Shown: in pieces, positions 6,701-11,853 of the stretch | Layout: every line of letters begins with the position of its first letter | Position numbering within the stretch: position 1 is the first letter of the stretch | Translations under genes and position numbers: made by a program | DNA from: Roseicyclus sp965662675 | Lineage (GTDB): Bacteria; Pseudomonadota; Alphaproteobacteria; Rhodobacterales; Rhodobacteraceae | Direction of reading: 5' to 3' | DNA length: 14,418 bases | NCBI RefSeq assembly: GCF_965662675.1 | Contig: NZ_CBFIIK010000066.1 | Span: 1 to 14,418 of the forward strand | The notes under the pieces: model-generated | Database searches by the model: none | Seen by the model: only the letters and a program-made list of their open reading frames with translations | What the model was told of the DNA's origin: nothing

Positions 6701-8003
6701 AAAGGCCTGCCCCGGCGAACTCTTGTGGTTGCTTGAGCAAAAAGCGCATCTGCGCGGCCGAGCCGATCTCGGCGCGCAAGGTGAACTCGTCGCCATCGGC
6801 GGGGGTGCCTGTCACGTTGATGCGGACCGATCCGATGGTGATCGGCCCAGAGGCATGCGTGGTGGCCTTGCCATCGGCATCGAAGCTCAACCATGCCGCG
6901 GCCTTGGAGGAATAGACAAAGCGTGTCTCGCCCGCGATCTGGTCGATGACCTCGGGTGCGGTGGCATTTGCGGAGAAGCGGCCGAGATTGGTGGACGATT
7001 GTTCGACGAACACACCATCGGCGCTGAAGAGTGCCGTGCCGACCTTGCCGTTGAGGTCGATCCCGTTCGCATGGGCTTGGTTGAACTCGTCTGCGAGCCT
7101 CGTTGCCAGCGTATCAAGGCTGCGCATCGCTTCGGTGACGGACCGATAGGCCTCTGACAGCCCGGCCAGCCGCCCCGATGACACTTGTTGCGTTTCGCTC
7201 AGCCCCGGCGATTGGCCCGCCAAGAAGACCAGCCGTTCGTCGCCTTTGCGCACCTGAAGGCTGCCCGATTGCGTCGCGGTGCCCAGCACCGGCCCATTGC
7301 CGCTGCGCCCGAGCGTCACTGTGGCAGCACCGCTGGCGGCGGTGGCCACGGATACGCCGACAAGGGTGCTGATCTCGGAGATCGTTTGGTCGCGAGCATC
7401 AAGCAGCGCGTTCGAGGCGCCCGTGGCGCTGCCCGATGCGATCAGCTGGTTTTGCGTATTGCGCAGCGTCACCAACATGCCGTTGAGGTCGCGGGTCACA
7501 TTGGACGTCTGCTGCCAGATCGTTTCGCGCAGATCGTCAAGATCTTGCGACAGGCGGACGAAACCCTCGGCCAGCGCGCTGCCTTTGGTCAGGGCCACGG
7601 TGCGCGAGGCAAGATCGGCCGGTGCTTGGGCCACGCCGTTCAGCCCGTCGAAAAACTCGGCGAGGAAATAGCCGAGGTCGTAATCGCCCGGAACAAGCGC
7701 GCCCTCCAGGGTATCGAGCCCGGCCTTGTAGGCTTCGGCTTGCGAGAAATCGGAATTGGCATCGCGGGCGCGTCCGGCGATGAAGCTGTCAAATGCCCGG
7801 CTGATCCCTGCGACGCGCACCCCAAGGCCGGTCTGGTCCGAGATCGTGGTGACATCGTTCTGGCTGGCAGAAATTTCGGACAGGTCCACACCGCGACGGC
7901 GATAGCCTTCGGTATTGATGTTGGCGATGTTTTGGCCGGTGACGGCCAAGGCCTCGCGGTAGGCTTGGATGCCGCTGCTGGCGATATCGAACAAACCGGG
8001 CAT
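3783..8003 (-). CDS. flgK: Hook-filament junction protein FlgK (HAP1), giant form
   Basis: FlgK forms the first junction ring on the hook. This one has 1406 residues, against roughly 550 in E. coli. The conserved N-terminal part covers about 1-330: MPGLFDIASSGIQAYREAL, GQNIANINTEGYRRRGVD at 23-40, and a FlgK helix ending DEFNQAHANGIDLNG at about 305-319. The conserved C-terminal part is about 1290-1406: SFYVKSNQDGSGDARNAMAM, AEYSGVNLDDEAARLLEQQQ and the end LLDTLLNAIS. Between them lie some 960 residues, Ala/Gly/Thr/Asp-rich and almost free of Cys, with beta-rich modules. Two GT-x3-GD-x-F modules (399-407, 1285-1293), a flagellin-IN-like stretch (about 708-748) and a degenerate repeat pair (about 1035-1083 and 1133-1181) are visible. 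The frame is intact throughout. It starts 2 bp after flgJ, with GGTGA upstream. As I recall, R. sphaeroides Fla1 FlgK is also enlarged. Confidence 0.94.
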   Translation of the reverse strand: MPGLFDIASSGIQAYREALAVTGQNIANINTEGYRRRGVDLSEISASQNDVTTISDQTGLGVRVAGISRAFDSFIAGRARDANSDFSQAEAYKAGLDTLEGALVPGDYDLGYFLAEFFDGLNGVAQAPADLASRTVALTKGSALAEGFVRLSQDLDDLRETIWQQTSNVTRDLNGMLVTLRNTQNQLIASGSATGASNALLDARDQTISEISTLVGVSVATAASGAATVTLGRSGNGPVLGTATQSGSLQVRKGDERLVFLAGQSPGLSETQQVSSGRLAGLSEAYRSVTEAMRSLDTLATRLADEFNQAHANGIDLNGKVGTALFSADGVFVEQSSTNLGRFSANATAPEVIDQIAGETRFVYSSKAAAWLSFDADGKATTHASGPITIGSVRINVTGTPADGDEFTLRAEIGSAAQMRFLLKQPQEFAGAGLLLSEADIGNTSRAALEATAIATQTPTGLTDVTQVLRDDLSTLSATALRQNGVLGVIPAGTASVELVSLGRQDSVTFSLTEAQTIAVSSLAITLNGTSYTFDLSAFQTYAGDQRGADAGDLADLLNAGRLTMQNGTRFSDLGLFAAGAEGNLTIARASSTGAITAATIDGQAGSVTTGLAAVSNLQVFTRDGRQIAGTALSQSDVISYLTEANGFLPEAEYRADLLNGADGIGYRGMEIIRRTTDGAALLTFSATGIDPSLRTGDAAAVPANPAGSLALTIGTEREVIEIPASLSAGLIAARINAAATDTGISAEASTRLALSDLPDGLVQFTLEADNETPVQIAANVTGGALDNLLGAINARSRDTGVVATLGSDPGRIVLVSDTGDDLVLGAISAGDPGFTATPITMTATARGTAVTLGGTNGATALRLGGDITLRGSQSFELDWQGASGTSSADPFTDGLMTRQVDPAGRWQDIAFHLSDGLDTAEADPEGLGATAAATQLSLNLSGLNGTGSLSAQIETARLSEVGSSAVAQAMAATLRGLGMVPTLEGSPVATQPADGTTVQVLLGDQSYVLSMVDGEIAVTGPEAGRITAFFEADNTLRVAATGGSLSGQILRLSPETPAVDAAAFGLGVAGASAGLNGRSVAIPVGQTDFTLDVVIDGVETTLNVAWTNNTVPAQFTFDPPQGVSLDIAASADGMVATLAIAGDSGIDDLRLRPSVDAHALGLVSADAEITLGAGGLRIASAGAAPVQLTASATSLVAERLSLRGLPNEELIVIATGSGARRIAASFGESQPSPTTATAFEIKVIDGPSRRVEIFERATGHSLATRTVADDGQFMAYGMRFELVGTFETGDSFYVKSNQDGSGDARNAMAMFALGDRNARTGLGGFGAEFATLVTTTGAEGRAADIAQSAAEARRDAAVELEAEYSGVNLDDEAARLLEQQQAYQALARVLRTAGDLLDTLLNAIS
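5651..5658. repeat. Homopolymer of eight C (G8 in the flgK coding strand)
   Basis: Eight consecutive C on the plus strand read as ACG-GGG-GGG-GCC in flgK, around residues 782-785 (VTGGALDN). A run of this length can slip. One base gained or lost would truncate FlgK in the middle of its insert. Confidence 0.9.
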
Positions 8004-8005
8004 GG

Positions 8006-8362
8006 TCAGTCACCCGCCCGTGGCAAGTGCTGTGCGAATTGGGCGTAAAGCGCATCGGCGATGCCAAGCGACACACCGCCCGAGGCCGCGCGGGAATATT
8101 CTTGGTCGAGCATCCCCTGAAACGTGTCGCCCGCCGACGAGGTCAGCAAGCCGTCGGACAGCTGGCTTTTACGGGCTTGTTGCAAGAATTGGTTGAGAAA
8201 CATCGCTTCGAATTCTTCCGCCGCCTGCCGAAGTTCGGCCGGGCCCGCACCAGCTGTGCGGATTTCCGGACGCCCCCAGCCGGGGCCGGTCGCGCCCGTA
8301 GCCCGGCCAATCGACAGATCGGCCAGGGTGGTGCGGGGCAGGGCAGAGGGGGCATCGGTCAT
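8006..8362 (-). CDS. flgJ: Rod-binding protein FlgJ, single-domain form
   Basis: This 118-aa periplasmic protein acts as the rod cap or scaffold. About 40 variable residues (Pro, Gly, Thr, Arg-rich) are followed by the FlgJ rod-binding domain at about 43-112: ELRQAAEEFEAMFLNQFLQQ, then the DTFQGMLDQEY helix and the LGIADALYAQFAQ helix. The C-terminal muramidase domain of enteric FlgJ (about 313 aa in all) is absent. The nearby sltF-like gene probably supplies the wall-cutting activity separately. The start at 8362 has GAGG six bases upstream on the minus strand, overlapping the flgI stop codon. Gaps are 8 bp to flgI and 2 bp to flgK, so translation is probably coupled. Confidence 0.92.
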   Translation of the reverse strand: MTDAPSALPRTTLADLSIGRATGATGPGWGRPEIRTAGAGPAELRQAAEEFEAMFLNQFLQQARKSQLSDGLLTSSAGDTFQGMLDQEYSRAASGGVSLGIADALYAQFAQHLPRAGD

Positions 8363-8370
8363 GCTGTGCC

Positions 8371-9513
8371 TCAGATGATGATCAGTTCGGCGCGCAGCGC
8401 GCCCGCTTCGCGCAGCGCCTCGAGAATGGCGACGAGATCGGAGGCGGAGGCGCCGACGGCGTTGATCGAATCCACCAGCGAGGACAGCGAGACACCGCCA
8501 TCGAAAACAAAGGCGCGCGCCGGTTCCTCGGTGGCGTCAAGCGTGCTTTCGGGGGTGACCACGGGCTCGCCCGGGGCGACGATCGTCTGGTTGTCGTTGC
8601 TGACGACGCTTGCCCCTTGCGCCACGTTGAGGCGTTCGTTGACCCGCACGGTCAGCGATCCATGCGTCACGGCAGCGGGCGTCACGCGGACATTGCCACC
8701 GATGACGATCGTTCCGGTGCGCGAATTGATGATGACCTGTGCCGGCGGTTCGACCGGCTCGACCTCGATATTCTCCAAAAGCGAGACAAAGGCCACGCGC
8801 TGCGAGGGGTCTTGCGGCGCGCGCACCCGCACCGAGTTCGCGTCAAGCGGCACGGCGATGTCCGGCCCGAAGATGCCGTTGATCGCCTCGGCCATGTTCG
8901 CCGAGGCCGTGAAATCACCGCGATTGAGGTTGAGGACAAGATGTTCGGTCTCGAGGAAAGAGGATTCCACCATCCGCTCGGCTGTGGCCCCGTTCGGGAT
9001 GCGCCCGACCGTCGGCACATTGACGACGAGCGAGGAGTTGTCCTGTCCCTCGACACCCAGACCACCCACGACAAGATTGCCCTGCGCGATACCATAGGTT
9101 TCGCCATCCGCCCCCAGCAGCGGCGTCATCAAGAGCGTGCCACCGCGCAGTGACTTGGCACCGCCGATGGTCGAGACGGTCACATCGAGCCGCTGTCCCG
9201 GCTTGACGAAGGGGGGCAGGTCGGTCGTGACCATGACCGCGGCCGCATTGCGCGCGTCAAGCCCGCTGACATCGGTCACCAGCCCGAAACGCGACACCAT
9301 CGCTTGCAGTGATTGAAGCGTGATCCCGGTGCCGCCATCGCCGGTTCCCGCAAGGCCCACGACGATCCCGTAACCCACAAGCTGGTTCGACCGCACCCCC
9401 GCGATGCTGGCGATGTCCTTGATGCGTTCGGCCTTGGCCGGGTTGGGCGCAAAGCCGGCGGCACATGCTGCAAGGACGATGAAAACGGCAAGAACGGGCC
9501 AAGGGGTGCGCAT
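8371..9513 (-). CDS. flgI: Flagellar P-ring protein FlgI
   Basis: FlgI polymerises into the P ring around the distal rod in the peptidoglycan layer, after Sec export. The 380 residues are close to the usual length. A signal peptide is evident at 1-28, with cleavage expected at AKA before ERIKDIASIAGVRSNQLVGY; mature FlgI normally begins in this way. GYGIVVGLAGTGDGG (about 47-61), DLPPFVKPGQRLDVTVST and the C-terminal INAVGASASDLVAILEALRE all match the family. The N-terminus also contains LAAC (14-17), a lipobox-like string. The start at 9513 has AAAAGG seven bases upstream, overlapping the flgH stop. The P-ring chaperone gene flgA is not in the window. The assignment is secure. Confidence 0.97.
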   Translation of the reverse strand: MRTPWPVLAVFIVLAACAAGFAPNPAKAERIKDIASIAGVRSNQLVGYGIVVGLAGTGDGGTGITLQSLQAMVSRFGLVTDVSGLDARNAAAVMVTTDLPPFVKPGQRLDVTVSTIGGAKSLRGGTLLMTPLLGADGETYGIAQGNLVVGGLGVEGQDNSSLVVNVPTVGRIPNGATAERMVESSFLETEHLVLNLNRGDFTASANMAEAINGIFGPDIAVPLDANSVRVRAPQDPSQRVAFVSLLENIEVEPVEPPAQVIINSRTGTIVIGGNVRVTPAAVTHGSLTVRVNERLNVAQGASVVSNDNQTIVAPGEPVVTPESTLDATEEPARAFVFDGGVSLSSLVDSINAVGASASDLVAILEALREAGALRAELIII

Positions 9514-9525
9514 GTTTATGCCTTT

Positions 9526-10197
9526 TCAGATCGGGGATACGGATGTCAGGATGCGCGAAAGCCAGCCCTGCTGGCCGGTATCGGCAAGGTCGCCTGCGCC
9601 GATATAGGTGATCTCGGCGTTGGCGATCCGGTCGGATTGGACCACGTTGTTCGAGGTGATGTCTTCGGGCCGGACGATGCCGCGGACGCGGATATACTCA
9701 TCGCCATTGTTCAGCGTCAGCTTCTTTTGACCCAGAATCTCGAGATTGCCACCGGGCAAGACGCGCACGACATGGACCGAGACCTGCCCAGTAAGCGAGT
9801 TGGACTGCGCCGCCGTGCCGTTGCCGGTAAAGGTTTGGGTGGTGCCGTTCGACAGTTCCGGCCCGACAGATGCAAAGGGAAGCACGCTGGGCAGCTCAAT
9901 TTCGAAAGATGAGGATTTCGCACTGCCCGCATTTTGCGATTTCGTGGCTTGAAAGCTTTCGCTGAAGGCAACTGTCAGAATATCGCCGACGCGGCCAGCG
10001 CGGCGGTCGGTGGCAAACAGCCCCGCTTGTTGCGGTGTATAGATCGTACCCGTGGCGAAGCCCACGGGTTGCAGCTCGGCGGCCAGCGGATAGACCGGGG
10101 TGAAATCCGCGCTTGCGGCCTCTTGCACCTGGGTGGCGCAACCGGCGAGGACCGTCGCTGCAACGACTGCGAGAGGAAATGAAGAGAGGCGCATCAT
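9526..10197 (-). CDS. flgH: Flagellar L-ring lipoprotein FlgH
   Basis: FlgH forms the L ring in the outer membrane, which shows that this flagellum belongs to a double-membrane cell. The 223 residues fit the family. The type II signal peptide ends in LAGC with the lipidated Cys at residue 20. Family features follow: TDRRAGRVGDILTVAFSESF at about 64-83, the FTGNGTAAQSNSLTGQVSV strand region, GNLEILGQKKLTLNNGDEYI and the C-terminal GWLSRILTSVSPI. The start is taken at 10197; a second ATG follows at 10194, and the two cannot be told apart. A GGGGT is the best upstream binding site. It lies 13 bp from flgG and 12 bp from flgI, inside the operon. Confidence 0.96.
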   Translation of the reverse strand: MMRLSSFPLAVVAATVLAGCATQVQEAASADFTPVYPLAAELQPVGFATGTIYTPQQAGLFATDRRAGRVGDILTVAFSESFQATKSQNAGSAKSSSFEIELPSVLPFASVGPELSNGTTQTFTGNGTAAQSNSLTGQVSVHVVRVLPGGNLEILGQKKLTLNNGDEYIRVRGIVRPEDITSNNVVQSDRIANAEITYIGAGDLADTGQQGWLSRILTSVSPI

Positions 10198-10210
10198 GGC
10201 GTGACCCCGA

Positions 10211-10999
10211 TCACAGGTTGTTCGAGATGTGGCGCATCATCTCGTCGGTGGCGCTGATCGCTTTCGAGCTCACCTCATAGGCGCGCTGTGTTTCGATCAT
10301 ATCGACAAGCTGCTGCACGACATTCACGTTCGAGCTTTCAAGATAGCCTTGCTGCAGCTTGCCAAAGCCGCCCTCATAGGGGACGCCTTCGATGGGCGGG
10401 CCGCTGGCCGGGGTTTCGATCACGAAGGTCTCGCCGATGGGTTGCAGACCGCGCGGGTTGGTGAAATTGGCAAGCGTGATCTGGCCGACCTCTTGGGGAT
10501 CGTTCTGGCCCGCGACCATGACCGAGACGACGCCGTTTTGCCCGATCGTGATCTCGGTGACATTGTCGGGGATCTGGATCTCGGGCTGCAAGACGTAGCC
10601 GCTTGGCGTGGTCAATGTGCCATCGGCATTGCGCGAAAAGGCCCCGTTGCGTGTGTAGCCGATGCGGCCATCAGGCATCAGGACCTGGAAAAAGCCCATG
10701 CCGTCTATCGCCAGATCGAGCGAATTCTCGGTGCTTACAAGGCTGCCTTGGGAGTAGAGCTTTTGGGTCGAGACCAGCCGCACCCCGGTGCCGACCGTGG
10801 AGGAGGAGGTCAGCGCGGTGCCATCAGCGGTCTGAGCCCCGCCCGACCGCATCACCTGGTAAAGAAGGCTTTCAAAATTCGCGCGGTCGCGCTTGAAGCC
10901 GGTTGTGTTCACATTCGCCAGGTTGTTGGCGATGATCTGCATCTTGGTCTGCTGGGCGTTGAGACCAGTCTTGGCGACATGCATTGCGCTTGCGGACAT
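10211..10999 (-). CDS. flgG: Flagellar distal rod protein FlgG
   Basis: FlgG builds the distal rod. The 262 residues match the usual length of about 260. The N-terminal rod motif is AQQTKMQIIANNLANVNTTG (15-34). The FlgG-specific stretch LLYQVMRSGGAQTADGTAL lies at about 45-63. GFFQVLMPDG is at about 102-111. The C-terminal core YLESSNVNVVQQLVDMIETQ is at about 219-238, followed by RAYEVSSKAIS. The start at 10999 has AAAGGAAG six bases upstream on the minus strand. A sigma-54 promoter precedes it by about 50 bases, so flgG is probably the first gene of a flgGHIJKL transcript as well as an internal gene of a longer one. The sequence resembles gammaproteobacterial FlgG more than the usual alphaproteobacterial form. 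Confidence 0.97.
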   Translation of the reverse strand: MSASAMHVAKTGLNAQQTKMQIIANNLANVNTTGFKRDRANFESLLYQVMRSGGAQTADGTALTSSSTVGTGVRLVSTQKLYSQGSLVSTENSLDLAIDGMGFFQVLMPDGRIGYTRNGAFSRNADGTLTTPSGYVLQPEIQIPDNVTEITIGQNGVVSVMVAGQNDPQEVGQITLANFTNPRGLQPIGETFVIETPASGPPIEGVPYEGGFGKLQQGYLESSNVNVVQQLVDMIETQRAYEVSSKAISATDEMMRHISNNL

Positions 11000-11035
11000 C
11001 TGGAACTTCCTTTGTCAGGTTCGTCCCTCCAGTCT

Positions 11036-11051
11036 TGCAAGAGCTGTGCCA
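11036..11051 (-). promoter_or_regulatory. Sigma-54 (-24/-12) promoter of flgG
   Basis: On the minus strand TGGCACAGCTCTTGCA fits TGGCAC-N5-TTGCA exactly, with the GG and GC ten bases apart. It lies in the only sizeable gap of the operon (60 bp between flgF and flgG). The start point should be near 11025, giving a leader of about 26 bases that includes the AAAGGAAG site of flgG. The -12 region lies within an 8-base palindrome CTTGCAAG (11034-11041). As I recall, R. sphaeroides also transcribes its flgG operon from an RpoN-dependent promoter. Confidence 0.9.
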
Positions 11052-11059
11052 GCCGGTCA

Positions 11060-11821
11060 CTATTCCTGGGCGATCCGCATGATTTGGGCGGCGGCCTGGT
11101 CGATCTGCTTGGCGGATTCGATGAACTTCACGCTCATCTCGAAACGGCGTTGCAGCTCGATGGTATAGACCAATTCCTCGACAGCGCTGACGTTCGAGCT
11201 TTCCAGCATACCTTGCTGCATATGCGCGATTTGGTCGGGGGGCGGGATCGTGCCGTCAAGCGCGCGGATCCGCCCATCCTCATTCTTGCGCAGATCGACA
11301 CCCGCAGCCGTTGTCGTGCCGATGAATCCGGCAGACACGAACTGACCGGCTTCTGCCGCCAGAGGATTGATGAGGATTTCACCGATCTGAGTGATCTGGA
11401 TTTCCCGGTAGGGTGGGATGACCATCGGCGCAAGCGCATCGCTCAGAACGGTCTCGTTCGAGCCATTGACGAGAATGCCTTCGGCATTCACCGAAAGATC
11501 GCCACGGCGGCTCAATGCAGGTGGCGACCCGTCGGGCGGCTGTACGAGAAGCCAACCATCGTCGACAATGGCGATATCCGTATCCACCCCCGTCGGATCC
11601 ATTGTCCCCAGCTGGTAGGAGAACTCGCTTTTCCCGGTTCCAAGCGCGAAGGCGCGTGCCGTCGGCTCTTGGCCGGCTTGCAGGTAGCCGGTGCCGGCCT
11701 GTCCCCAAAGATCCTTGCGAAACCCCGGCACAGACATGTTCGTCAGATTTTGCGCGTTGATCTTTTGCAACTCCGAAAGGTTGCGCATCGAGTTCAACGC
11801 GGTGTGAATCATGCGATCCAT
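11060..11821 (-). CDS. flgF: Flagellar proximal rod protein FlgF
   Basis: This 253-aa rod protein matches the E. coli length (251). It begins MDRMIHTALNSM, followed by the rod motif LQKINAQNLTNMSVPGFRKD (19-38), here with N-LTN-MSVPGF in place of the more common NLAN-STPGF. DDGWLLVQPPDG (87-98) and the C-terminal MLESSNVSAVEELVYTIELQ (205-224), followed by RRFEMSVKFIES, are typical of FlgF; RRFEM separates it from FlgG. The start at 11821 is supported by alignment with MDxxIYTA of the family. The AGGAG upstream is eleven bases away, which is rather far. It lies 32 bp after flgE and 60 bp before flgG. The TAG stop at 11060-11062 lies nine bases upstream of the sigma-54 promoter. Confidence 0.95.
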   Translation of the reverse strand: MDRMIHTALNSMRNLSELQKINAQNLTNMSVPGFRKDLWGQAGTGYLQAGQEPTARAFALGTGKSEFSYQLGTMDPTGVDTDIAIVDDGWLLVQPPDGSPPALSRRGDLSVNAEGILVNGSNETVLSDALAPMVIPPYREIQITQIGEILINPLAAEAGQFVSAGFIGTTTAAGVDLRKNEDGRIRALDGTIPPPDQIAHMQQGMLESSNVSAVEELVYTIELQRRFEMSVKFIESAKQIDQAAAQIMRIAQE

Positions 11822-11853
11822 GGCGCTATATACTCCTGTGCCGGGGTCTGTGA

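Noticed and set aside
11822..11853. Possible sigma-54 site between flgE and flgF (CGGCACAGG...)
   Set aside because: There is a GGCAC but no GC at the required distance.
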